In this document: piece after piece, positions 8,099 to 16,384 of the stretch
How the letters are laid out: each line of letters opens with the position of its first letter
Numbering within the stretch: position 1 is the stretch's first letter
Assembly: GCF_002163835.1 (NCBI RefSeq)
Contig: NZ_CP019331.1
Location: 2,925,573-2,989,572 of the forward strand
From: Polaribacter sp. SA4-10
Lineage (GTDB): Bacteria; Bacteroidota; Bacteroidia; Flavobacteriales; Flavobacteriaceae
Direction: 5' to 3'
Length of the DNA: 64,000 nucleotides
Made by a program: the position numbers and the translations under genes
Notes under the pieces: generated by a model
What the model was told of the DNA's origin: nothing
What the model saw: the letters and a program-made list of their open reading frames with translations, nothing else
Databases searched by the model: none

Positions 8099-8602
8099 CT
8101 AAAGCCTCCAACCAATATTAAAACCTAATCTAGGAACAATAATTGGCGAGTTTGTACCAAATAAGTTTCTACCAGCACCTCCGTAAAGGTCAAAAACTAA
8201 ACCACCTTCAGCAACATATTTTAAACCTACAGCAATACCTAAAGCACCATCAGTATATTTTTCATAAGTAATTTCACTTTCTCCAACCTTTTCAATTGCT
8301 GTTTTTCCAGAATTAATTCCTACAAAACCTTCACCAAAAAAGTTCCATTTTTCATTTGTAGAAAAATAATGACGGTAATAAGGTGTTATCATAGTATTCT
8401 CATTATATCTAAAAGCAAGGTCTTGTTCTGCAAGATTAAAAAGTGCAGAAACACCAAAAGAAGAATCTTCAGTTATATAGCTTTCATAAGAAAACTCTAA
8501 ACTTCTTATAACCAAAGCATCTGCAATATCTAATTTAATTTCTTGTTGTGAGTATCCTAAAGAACTAATTAAAAGGCCAAAAGCTAAAAGTATTTTTTTC
8601 AT
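8099..8602 (-). CDS. Small outer-membrane beta-barrel protein
   Basis: A 167-residue exported protein. An N-terminal signal peptide (MKKILLAFGLLISSLGYSQQ, cleavage after about 18 residues) is followed by alternating hydrophobic/polar strands and ends in GWRL, as expected for an outer-membrane barrel. It is related in layout to the adjacent 8677-9249 protein: both share a SFGVSALF/SFGVSLFY segment, a TPYYR motif after it, and a VGxKY/GGKF strand. Such barrels in flavobacteria have no assigned biochemical role. The two genes look like a tandem duplication. Confidence 0.75.
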   Translation of the reverse strand: MKKILLAFGLLISSLGYSQQEIKLDIADALVIRSLEFSYESYITEDSSFGVSALFNLAEQDLAFRYNENTMITPYYRHYFSTNEKWNFFGEGFVGINSGKTAIEKVGESEITYEKYTDGALGIAVGLKYVAEGGLVFDLYGGAGRNLFGTNSPIIVPRLGFNIGWRL

Positions 8603-8676
8603 TTATTTATTTTTATTAATAACCATATTTTGTTTCTAAAACTATAATACAAACATACTAAAATCTAATTGTATTT

Positions 8677-9249
8677 TTAGAATCTGTAACCTAAAGAAAT
8701 TCCTCCTCTACCAACAATATTTGTGTCAAAAAAATCTTCATTCTCTTTAATTAAATTTCTTCCAACACCCAAATACACTTCAGCAATAAAATTCTTTCTA
8801 GTAATAAATTTACCACCAACAGATATACCAAGCGCAAAATTTGTTGCTTTTGTTGTCTGATTATTATATACATAATTTCCGTTATTATCATAGTAATAAT
8901 CAGATGCTTCATTTCCACTTCTGTTTAACATTCCAAATGCTTCAACAAAAAAACCTCTTGCAGTAAAATTTTCTGAAAAAAACCATCGGTAATAAGGAGT
9001 TAAAGAAAACTCTCTTAAAAGAATATCCTCAGAATCATTAAAGTTATAGAATAAACTTACCCCAAAGGAAGAATCGTTATTAATTAAGTACTCATAACCA
9101 ATGTCAAAAGATGAAAGTGCGATTAAGTTAAAAGTATTTAACTTAATCTCATGTTTTTTATTTACATCTTGTGGATAAATGTCATCTTTTTCCTGAGCAA
9201 TTGAATTGGTGGTAATTAAAAGTAAGAATGCTAGTATGAATTTTCTCAT
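8677..9249 (-). CDS. Small outer-membrane beta-barrel protein, paralogue of its neighbour
   Basis: A 190-residue protein with a signal peptide (MRKFILAFLLLITTNSIAQ) and a barrel-like strand pattern ending in GYRF, a typical C-terminal signature for outer-membrane insertion. It shares the DSSFGVS, LTPYYRWFFS and GVGRNL landmarks with the 167-residue protein encoded 74 bases downstream, so the pair probably arose by duplication. An Asn/Tyr-rich insert (YYYDNNGNYVYNN) about residue 130 is absent from the other copy and may be a surface loop. Function is unknown. Confidence 0.75.
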   Translation of the reverse strand: MRKFILAFLLLITTNSIAQEKDDIYPQDVNKKHEIKLNTFNLIALSSFDIGYEYLINNDSSFGVSLFYNFNDSEDILLREFSLTPYYRWFFSENFTARGFFVEAFGMLNRSGNEASDYYYDNNGNYVYNNQTTKATNFALGISVGGKFITRKNFIAEVYLGVGRNLIKENEDFFDTNIVGRGGISLGYRF

Positions 9250-9349
9250 AGGTTTTTTTAATTAAATTTTTTAATTGCAAATCTATTAAAAAACTACAAA
9301 GTATAAATACATCAATAAGAAGAATTAGGACTTAAAAGTATAATTTAAC

Positions 9350-9696
9350 TTATTTATTATCTGTAGATAGCATAAAAAGTCCTTTTACCAGTATTTTTTT
9401 ACCTTCAAAATCCTTAGTATTTAATACTTCTACAAATGATTCATTTTTTTCTCCAACTTCTAGTTTTACCTTTTTAAAGGTATAATCATTACTTGTAATT
9501 GATTATTGGTAATATCTTGAGCGGTTCCCATAGGTGTTTTTGCCAAGGAGAATATTCGGAAGCCAATAACAAAAGCAATAAATAAAAGAATAATCAGTTT
9601 ATTTTTTAAATTGAATTTATGATTTTTTCTAACAGCATTCATATAAAAACGATCAACGTATTTTTCTAGATGAAATTTTGCCATTAGTGGGAACAA
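9350..9696 (-). pseudogene. Frameshifted gene remnant; C-terminal part resembles an RND efflux adaptor tail
   Basis: One frame runs from 9696 (likely ATG 9684, MAKFHLEKYV) through a hydrophobic segment (IILLFIAFVIGF) to a stop at 9466. A different frame then continues without stops to 9350 and looks coding (NDYTFKKVKLEVGEKNESF, then VEVLNTKDFEGKKILVKGLF). The shift falls near 9480-9500. The downstream piece resembles the extreme C-terminus of periplasmic adaptor subunits of heavy-metal RND pumps; this is from memory of the family, not a search. The upstream piece is not recognised. The locus looks like a decayed or deletion-fused gene, but a sequencing error is possible. Confidence 0.45.
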
Positions 9697-9746
9697 ATAA
9701 ATTGATTTTGATGTAATAATTGTTACTTATTACAAAAGGTAACCTA

Positions 9747-12700
9747 TTAAAAAATGGCTTTTAATTGAATGTTTCCAGTATGAATTGTTTTAGAATTTTC
9801 ACTTTTTCTACCTAAATAATTCAAGTTTAAATTTAAAAAAGAATTCAATTTTTGATTAAATAGAAAACTCCAAGTGTAGTTGCTACCAGTTTGTAAACCT
9901 TCTAACATTTGATAGGCAACAGGTGTATTTGAATCTCCAGTAAAATCATTTAAAAAAGCGGTAATATTTGCGCTAATTTGTTGTTGTTTCTTACTGATGT
10001 AAAAATATTCTAAACCAATTTTTTGTTGTTTTAAAACTTCAAAATCTTGTAGTTTATTTTCTTTGTTTTTATAATGATAAAAGGCAGAAAGACGATGGTC
10101 TTTATGATATAAGAAACTAATTTTTGGTTGAATTTCCTTGGTATTAATTTGATAGTTTCTATTGCTAAAATTTTCAGTTTCTAAATCATTATTAGAGCGT
10201 TTTCCAAGTACATCAAATAACCAAAACTTGGCAAATTTATGCTGAAATTCTAGTTGATTCAATTTGGTGTTGTTTTCCTGATTTCCAATAAAGTATTGTT
10301 GCTTATTTTTTGATTTTCCGTAGGTGTACGTAAAACTATATTTCTGTAAATTTTTATTGAAGTAGAAATTATTTCTGAAACTTAAATTCAGACCAATTAA
10401 TTTGTTTTCATCAAAATCAAAAGGATTTAAATTAAAAGAATTCCCAATACGTTCTTGTTCATTGTCAACGGATAAAAAAGACTGATTATAAAAATGCGAA
10501 ACTGTCTTTTTGAAACTGTTTTTATCCTTCCATTGTGCAGGATTTATTGTTAAAGATTGGCTCCATTTTGCACGTTGCGTAGCCGTATAGCGCAAGTTAG
10601 GTAATGGAAGACGTAAATATTCTGCTTGATCTTGAAATTGTGCAATTTCAAACTCATTAAACTCTTGAATACTGTTATTATTATAATCAATCCATGTATA
10701 AAACCCAAGTCCAGGCTCTGTTTTTACATACACATAATCTTGTCTGGCAACGTTACCGGATGAAGTTTCAAAGACAGTTCCTAAAGAGATAAAATCATTA
10801 AACAAACGTTGATTAAAAACGACCTTAGAATTTAATGATTTTTCGTTGTCAGAAAAAGTATTTTCTGTAATTCTATAATTTGCAAAAACAGCTAAGTTTG
10901 TTGCTTTATTCTGAATCAACTTACTATTGATATAAAATGTTTTACGGTTATTTATTTCGGTAAATTTATTTGATTTTACACTGTCGTTATTTCTATAGTT
11001 GAGTCCGATTTTCGCAAAAACTTTGGTAGAATCTCCTAAACCTAAATAGGTTTCATATTCTTTAAATTTATGACTTGTATTCACCAACTCTTGTGTGGTT
11101 TTATTCTTTTTATCGTTCGTTTCAAAATTGATGAAAGCACCAAGCCAGCTTTTAGTAAAACTTTGTTCCGCTTTTGCTTTGGCTCTAAAGAAGGAGTTTT
11201 TTTCTAACTCAGAAGTGTTGTTTAAAAAACTACCATCAACATAAAAAGATGTGTTTTTAAAATGGGTTTTAGCGTTTAAGATATGTTTTGTTCCGTTAAA
11301 GTTTTCTGTATAATTCAACCTATTAAAACTATAAGAAACATAGTCCTTTTTTTTATTTTCTAAAATGAATTTTGTTTGTAGTAAACTCTTATTTCCAGTG
11401 GTAGTAATTAGGTTCCAATCTCTTTTAAATTCGATAGATTCAAAACGTTGTTCAGTGAAAAAATTAGCATGTTTAAATTCGAAATTCACATCACTTTTTA
11501 ATTGCCATTTTTTATCTATTAGAGTCTGTTGCCAGCCAATTAGAGTCGCAATTCCCGCATTTGAAGCATCATCAACAGAAGAAAATAAATTTAAATCATT
11601 ATTACTAAAAGCGATTTCTGTATTTAAGGTTGTTTTTTCGTTTGGTTGATAGCTAGAACTTACAACTGCAATCTGATATTTTGAAGGTGCAATTAAACGA
11701 ACAATTGGGTTATAATCACCTAAATTTTCACCAACAAATTTAAAGATGTTTCCAATTGCTATGGTGCTGTCAAAAGAATAATTTCCGTTATTTGTGCCAA
11801 CATTTGTAAAGGTTACATTGTATAGTTCTGCAGTTTCATCTGTAGCATATTCAAAAGTTTCAATGTTGCCGTTTTGTGTTTTTTTATAGAGTATCTTGTT
11901 TTCAGAATAGGTGTCAAGATATGCACTTTCAGAGGTCATTAAATCTTGATTATTACCTGCATTTGCTAATATTTGCTTTTGATTATCTGTTAAACTTTGT
12001 TGTAGTGGTTGATTTTTTGCATCATTTTCATTGTAAAAATAACCGCTTAAACTAAATTTTTCAGTTTTAAAAGAAGCCTCTTCGTAGGTTATGAAACGAG
12101 AATAATTTCTGTCGGAATATTGAAATTCTACCGTAATTCTCATATCATTTGTAATAGGAAAAGTGGTGTTGAATTCTATTTCTGCTAAGTTGTAATCTAT
12201 TGTGTAGTCTTCATCTTGGCCACGTTTTATGGCAATTCCATTTATATAAACAATTTCGCTTTTGGCAATAACAATTATTGCAGGTTCATTATTTGCACCA
12301 AGTAGTTTGTAAGGACCTTGGTTTCCTTCAACCCCAGTGAATTTAAAACTGCTAAATTTACCTCTAACAATAGCGCCAGAACCGCCTACTTTTAGGTTCT
12401 TATTTATGTTAGCTTCAACTTGTAAACCAGAAACTTGCTTATTAAATTTAAGAAAATAACTTTCTTGATTACTTAAAGAAATGTCACCAGCTTTTACGCG
12501 CCAATTTTTGCTGAACATTTCTATGAAAATTCGATCGAAATCTGTAATGTTTTGAGAATATCCATTTTCTTGTAACGGAATATTTGTGTCAAAAATATTT
12601 GCTCTTAACGTAACGTCTTTAGATAATTTACCAGAGATTTCTAAATCTAAAGCAGCATTTGTAACAGCGTTTTGATTGTTACCACCAGTAACTCCACGTG

Positions 12701-13124
12701 TAATAAAACCTTTGGTTTGTAAACCTTCAAAAAGTTTTATTTCTGAGGGTTTGTTGGTCGTTGCTAATTTGAATAATTTTCCTTGACTTCCTATATTTGG
12801 TAAAATTAAATTTTCATCAAAAGGAGAATAAACCTTTGTTAAAAATGCTGGAAATCTAAAATATTCAATAGTAATTTCAGGATATTTTTTAGAATTGATA
12901 ATTAAAATGGCTTTTCTAAAATCAACTTTATATTCTTGTGAATTAATAATGGAATTCTGTGAATTTAAAACTTTAAATTTCTGTGAATTAATATTTATAG
13001 AATCTATTTGAATCGTATCTTTTTGAATACTTATTTTTTTAGTCCTGAATTCTTTGGATGTAGTTTGTGCTTGGGCACAAAACCCAAGAAGTATTAAAAA
13101 AAGAAGACAGATTTTTTTTGTCAT
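9747..13124 (-). CDS. Large outer-membrane protein of unknown function (1125 residues)
   Basis: Start chosen at 13124, giving MTKKICLLFLILLGFCAQAQ, a clear signal peptide; an in-frame extension to 13148 adds only eight residues. The mature protein is rich in aromatic, Asn and Thr residues with many short alternating strands and ends in QLKAIF, typical of a very large outer-membrane barrel. Residues ~130-330 resemble the repeat-like part of the gliding/secretion protein SprA (GNNQNAVTNAALDLEISG, FDRIFIEMF, WRVKAGDI), although SprA itself is twice as long. I infer an outer-membrane assembly or surface protein and assign no function. The stop lies 31 bases before the remnant above. Confidence 0.75.
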   Translation of the reverse strand: MTKKICLLFLILLGFCAQAQTTSKEFRTKKISIQKDTIQIDSININSQKFKVLNSQNSIINSQEYKVDFRKAILIINSKKYPEITIEYFRFPAFLTKVYSPFDENLILPNIGSQGKLFKLATTNKPSEIKLFEGLQTKGFITRGVTGGNNQNAVTNAALDLEISGKLSKDVTLRANIFDTNIPLQENGYSQNITDFDRIFIEMFSKNWRVKAGDISLSNQESYFLKFNKQVSGLQVEANINKNLKVGGSGAIVRGKFSSFKFTGVEGNQGPYKLLGANNEPAIIVIAKSEIVYINGIAIKRGQDEDYTIDYNLAEIEFNTTFPITNDMRITVEFQYSDRNYSRFITYEEASFKTEKFSLSGYFYNENDAKNQPLQQSLTDNQKQILANAGNNQDLMTSESAYLDTYSENKILYKKTQNGNIETFEYATDETAELYNVTFTNVGTNNGNYSFDSTIAIGNIFKFVGENLGDYNPIVRLIAPSKYQIAVVSSSYQPNEKTTLNTEIAFSNNDLNLFSSVDDASNAGIATLIGWQQTLIDKKWQLKSDVNFEFKHANFFTEQRFESIEFKRDWNLITTTGNKSLLQTKFILENKKKDYVSYSFNRLNYTENFNGTKHILNAKTHFKNTSFYVDGSFLNNTSELEKNSFFRAKAKAEQSFTKSWLGAFINFETNDKKNKTTQELVNTSHKFKEYETYLGLGDSTKVFAKIGLNYRNNDSVKSNKFTEINNRKTFYINSKLIQNKATNLAVFANYRITENTFSDNEKSLNSKVVFNQRLFNDFISLGTVFETSSGNVARQDYVYVKTEPGLGFYTWIDYNNNSIQEFNEFEIAQFQDQAEYLRLPLPNLRYTATQRAKWSQSLTINPAQWKDKNSFKKTVSHFYNQSFLSVDNEQERIGNSFNLNPFDFDENKLIGLNLSFRNNFYFNKNLQKYSFTYTYGKSKNKQQYFIGNQENNTKLNQLEFQHKFAKFWLFDVLGKRSNNDLETENFSNRNYQINTKEIQPKISFLYHKDHRLSAFYHYKNKENKLQDFEVLKQQKIGLEYFYISKKQQQISANITAFLNDFTGDSNTPVAYQMLEGLQTGSNYTWSFLFNQKLNSFLNLNLNYLGRKSENSKTIHTGNIQLKAIF

Positions 13125-13155
13125 AAAATACAAACGTAGTTCTAACAAAAATAGT

Positions 13156-13647
13156 TTAAAATAACGATTGTTGTTTTACAGGGCTTTCATGTTCTAGTAA
13201 CCATTTTTTACGCCAAATTCCACCAGCGTACCCCGTTAAAGAACCATCAGATCCTATTACCCTGTGACACGGAATAATAATCCATATAGGATTTTTACCA
13301 TTAGCAGCCGCAACAGCCCTAATTGCCTTTACATTATCAAGCGCTTTGCTTTGTTCTAAGTAAGTTTTAGTTTTATTAAAAGGGATATTTAATAACGCTG
13401 TCCAAACTTTTTTCTGAAAAGTGGTTCCTTTTGGATTTAATTTTAAGTCAAAATTTGTTCTTTCTCCAGTAAAATATTCTTCTAATTGAAGAACACAATC
13501 TTCCAAACATTCTGGAGTTTTTAAATTTAGGCTTTCATTAGAAATCGCATCATCATCTAAAACAGACACAGATTGAATTCCGTTTTCGTCTCCAATAATT
13601 TTTGCAGTTCCAATTGGTGTTTTGTAGTATGTAATTTTAGATTCCAA
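13156..13647 (-). CDS. ogt: Methylated-DNA--protein-cysteine methyltransferase (Ogt/MGMT)
   Basis: This suicide enzyme removes O6-alkyl groups from guanine by transfer to its own cysteine. The active-site motif IIPCHRVIG is present (Cys127 from the chosen start), with the DNA-binding segment IRAVAAANGKNP before it and GYAGGIWRKKWLLEHE after. The start is uncertain. A TTG at 13647 gives the family-like N-terminus ESKITYYKTPIG and an 11-base overlap with the upstream tatD gene. An ATG at 13683 adds twelve residues and a 47-base overlap. The tight overlap implies co-transcription with tatD, so a DNA-maintenance pair is likely. Confidence 0.9.
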   Translation of the reverse strand: MESKITYYKTPIGTAKIIGDENGIQSVSVLDDDAISNESLNLKTPECLEDCVLQLEEYFTGERTNFDLKLNPKGTTFQKKVWTALLNIPFNKTKTYLEQSKALDNVKAIRAVAAANGKNPIWIIIPCHRVIGSDGSLTGYAGGIWRKKWLLEHESPVKQQSLF

Positions 13648-14401
13648 AAATATCTTTTGAATTTTGAGTAGTAATTTCAGCAATTTCTTCGAAAGTTAAT
13701 TCATAAATAGCAACTAATTTATCTACAACTTGTGTTATGTAAGAACTTTCGTTTCGTTTTCCTCTGTAAGGAGTAGGAGCTAAGTAAGGTGAATCTGTTT
13801 CTAAAACAATCTGTTTAATATCAATTTCATTTAAAAATTTATCAATTTTTCCGTTTTTAAAAGTTGCAACTCCACCAATTCCAAGTTTCATATTATAAGA
13901 AATTGCTTTTTTAGCTTGCGCTAATGTTCCTGTAAAACAATGAAAAATTCCTCTTAAATCATCACTTTTTTCTGATTCTAAAATTTCAAAAATTTCATCA
14001 AAAGCATCACGACAATGAATTACTATAGGTAATTTTTTTTCTTTTGCCCATTGTATTTGAGTTCTAAAAGCTTCTTGTTGTTGAGGTAAAAAAGTTTTGT
14101 CCCAAAATAAATCAATTCCTATTTCACCAATTGCATAAAAATTACGTTTATCAATCCATTCTTTTACCAGGGCCAATTCTTCTTTGTAATTTTCTTTTAC
14201 AGAAGTTGGATGCAAACCCATCATCAGAAAAACATCATTTGGGTATTTATTTTCTAAATCTAACATTCGTTCTGTATAAGAACTATCTATTGCAGGAATA
14301 AAAAAGCGAGAAACACCGGCATCTAAAGCACGTTGCATCATTGCTTGTCTATCTTCATCAAACTGTTCAGAATATAAATGTGTATGCGTATCTGTAATCA
14401 T
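13637..14401 (-). CDS. tatD: TatD family metal-dependent hydrolase (DNase)
   Basis: A 254-residue TIM-barrel hydrolase. Metal ligands visible are the N-terminal THTHL (His6, His8), the AIGEIGID glutamate, the His in VIHCRD, FHCFTG, and the aspartate of VLETDSPYLAP. Members are 3'-5' exonucleases on DNA and RNA linked to repair and fragment clearance. The length is that of the family. The 3' end overlaps the alkyltransferase gene. Confidence 0.92.
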   Translation of the reverse strand: MITDTHTHLYSEQFDEDRQAMMQRALDAGVSRFFIPAIDSSYTERMLDLENKYPNDVFLMMGLHPTSVKENYKEELALVKEWIDKRNFYAIGEIGIDLFWDKTFLPQQQEAFRTQIQWAKEKKLPIVIHCRDAFDEIFEILESEKSDDLRGIFHCFTGTLAQAKKAISYNMKLGIGGVATFKNGKIDKFLNEIDIKQIVLETDSPYLAPTPYRGKRNESSYITQVVDKLVAIYELTFEEIAEITTQNSKDIFGI

Positions 14402-14511
14402 TTTTTAATTGAATTTACCTAGACAAAACTAAGTAATTCTATCGATGTTAAAGGCACTATTTTCTTTATTTATAAGGTCATTTTCTTATTTGTTTTTCAA
14501 CAAAACGGTTA

Positions 14512-14541
14512 TTGTATAGCGCTTTATAAAGCGTACCTTTG
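14512..14541 (+). promoter_or_regulatory. Promoter of the DEAD-box helicase gene (TTG-N19-TACCTTTG)
   Basis: TTG at 14512-14514 and TACCTTTG at 14534-14541 are 19 bases apart and match the Bacteroidota consensus. The -7 box overlaps an in-frame TTG at 14539, which therefore cannot be the translation start. Confidence 0.7.
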
Positions 14542-14556
14542 CAGAAAATTAGAAAG

Positions 14557-15912
14557 ATGATGACTTTTGAAGATTTAGATTTATCAAATCAATTACAGTA
14601 TGCTATTGATGATTTAGGATTTAAGAACCCTACACCAATTCAAGAGCAGGCTTTTTCTGTAGTAAGATCTGGTAAAGATGTTGTAGGAATTGCGCAAACA
14701 GGAACCGGAAAAACGTTTGCTTATATGTTGCCAATTCTTAGAGATTTAAAGTTTTTAAAAACGCAGCATCCAAGAATCTTGGTTTTAGTGCCAACACGTG
14801 AATTAGTTTTACAAGTTGTTGATGAAATTGAAAAATTAGCAGCCTATATTAATGTGCGTGTTTTAGGAGTTTATGGAGGTGCAAATATTAATACCCAAAA
14901 GCAATCTATTGCGCAAGGACAAGATATTATTGTAGCAACACCTGGTCGTTTGTATGATTTAGCGTTAAGCAATACTTTAAAGCTAAAAACCATTCAGAAA
15001 TTAGTGATTGATGAAGTTGATGTCATGCTAGATTTAGGATTTAGGTTTCAATTATTAAACATTTTTGATGTGTTGCCAGAGAAAAGACAGAATGTGCTTT
15101 TTTCTGCTACAATGACAGAAGATGTTAATGCATTAATTTATGATTTTTTTAAAAATCCTACTAAAATAGCTATTGCAGTAAGTGGAACTCCACTTGATAA
15201 TATTAAGCAACAAGCTTATAATTTACCTAATTTTTTTACAAAAGTAAATTTATTACATCACTTATTAAGAGATAAACAAGCCTTCCATAAAGTATTAATT
15301 TTTGTTGCTTTTAAAAGAAGTGCAGATTTGCTCTTTAAACATTTAGAAGAGATTTTTGGAAGCGAATCTTGTGTGATACATTCTAATAAAACACAAAATT
15401 ATAGAATACGTTCTATTCGTCAGTTTGATGAAGGAAAAAACAGAATTTTAGTAGCTACAGATGTGATGGCTCGTGGTTTAGATTTTGATAATGTTTCTCA
15501 TGTTATCAATTTTGATACGCCAGATTTTCCAGAAAACTACATGCACAGAATTGGTAGAACAGGTAGAGCAGAAAAAGAAGGAACTTCTATTTTATTTTCT
15601 ACAAAGAAGGAAGAGGAATTAAAAGAAAGCATTGAGCAATTGATGGATTTTAAAATTCCTGTTTTAGAATTGCCAGAACAAGTAGAAATTTCTACTGAAT
15701 TAACAGAAGATGAGCGCCCAAGAGAAGATCAAGGAATTTCAAAAAACAGAACTTCTTTAGAATATGTTCCTGGAGCTGCATTTCATGATAAAAGCGAAAA
15801 AAATAGTCAAGTTAATTTAGGCGGTTCTTACCGAAGAGAAATTGCTAAAAAATACAAGAAGCCAAAAACTCGTGGCGATAAAAATTACAATTTAAGAAAT
15901 AAAAAGAAGTAA
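14557..15912 (+). CDS. DEAD-box RNA helicase (DEVD variant)
   Basis: A 451-residue ATP-dependent RNA helicase. Motifs in order are the Q motif (PTPIQEQAF), Walker A AQTGTGKT, PTRELVLQ, TPGRL, motif II as DEVD rather than DEAD, SAT, motif V (ATDVMARGLD) and motif VI HRIGRTGRA. A basic tail (KKPKTRGDKNYNLRNKKK) follows. Such enzymes remodel ribosomal or cold-stabilised RNA. Start at the first ATG of a tandem pair (14557/14560), just downstream of the promoter. The next gene follows after 5 bases and is probably co-transcribed. Confidence 0.92.
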   Translation: MMTFEDLDLSNQLQYAIDDLGFKNPTPIQEQAFSVVRSGKDVVGIAQTGTGKTFAYMLPILRDLKFLKTQHPRILVLVPTRELVLQVVDEIEKLAAYINVRVLGVYGGANINTQKQSIAQGQDIIVATPGRLYDLALSNTLKLKTIQKLVIDEVDVMLDLGFRFQLLNIFDVLPEKRQNVLFSATMTEDVNALIYDFFKNPTKIAIAVSGTPLDNIKQQAYNLPNFFTKVNLLHHLLRDKQAFHKVLIFVAFKRSADLLFKHLEEIFGSESCVIHSNKTQNYRIRSIRQFDEGKNRILVATDVMARGLDFDNVSHVINFDTPDFPENYMHRIGRTGRAEKEGTSILFSTKKEEELKESIEQLMDFKIPVLELPEQVEISTELTEDERPREDQGISKNRTSLEYVPGAAFHDKSEKNSQVNLGGSYRREIAKKYKKPKTRGDKNYNLRNKKK

Positions 15913-15917
15913 TATTT

Positions 15918-16283
15918 ATGCATATTTTAACTGCGCAAGAACTTCATAATCTTGCTATGAATATTGTTGGTAAGAAGCTCCAAAAAATGGGGTATGAGTT
16001 TCAAGCAATAAATAGTCAGTTAAAAAGACATCCACAATTTGTCTTATTTAAAAAAGGAGAACCTACAATTTTTGTGCTAGTAAAAGCAACAAATAATGTT
16101 CAAAATTCAGAAGAATATGATGTTTTATGGATGGAGACTTTTAAAGCACACGCAAAAAAACAAAACGCTAAAGTCTGGTTTGCAGGCGTTGGTATTGCAA
16201 ATGCAGAAAGTGTAGAGAACCCTGTATTTAAAGATCAACCCTATTATGTTGCTTTTGAAGATTTTATCAAAATTCTAGAGTAA
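15918..16283 (+). CDS. Conserved small protein of unknown function (121 residues)
   Basis: A soluble alpha/beta protein without signal or membrane segment. The central part (FVLFKKGEPTIFVLVKA, then DVLWMETFKAHAKKQNAKVWFAGVGIA) is a plausible compact fold that vaguely recalls restriction-nuclease-like cores. Homologues in flavobacteria are often labelled as a subunit of Na+-translocating NADH dehydrogenase. I see no ferredoxin cysteines, flavin site or membrane segment to justify that label. It follows the helicase gene by 5 bases, so a link to RNA metabolism is possible. Confidence 0.7.
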   Translation: MHILTAQELHNLAMNIVGKKLQKMGYEFQAINSQLKRHPQFVLFKKGEPTIFVLVKATNNVQNSEEYDVLWMETFKAHAKKQNAKVWFAGVGIANAESVENPVFKDQPYYVAFEDFIKILE

Positions 16284-16384
16284 GTAGGTTTTTAGATTTG
16301 CAGGAGCCCTGTACCATTTTTCGAGTAACAAAGTAAAAATTAAATTTTTTATCATGTACTTAATATTCCTCAATTATTAAAATT

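Noticed and set aside
15918..16283. Subunit F of Na+-translocating NADH:quinone reductase
   Set aside because: The label used for homologues is not supported: 121 residues with no ferredoxin cysteine cluster, FAD/NAD motifs or membrane helix.
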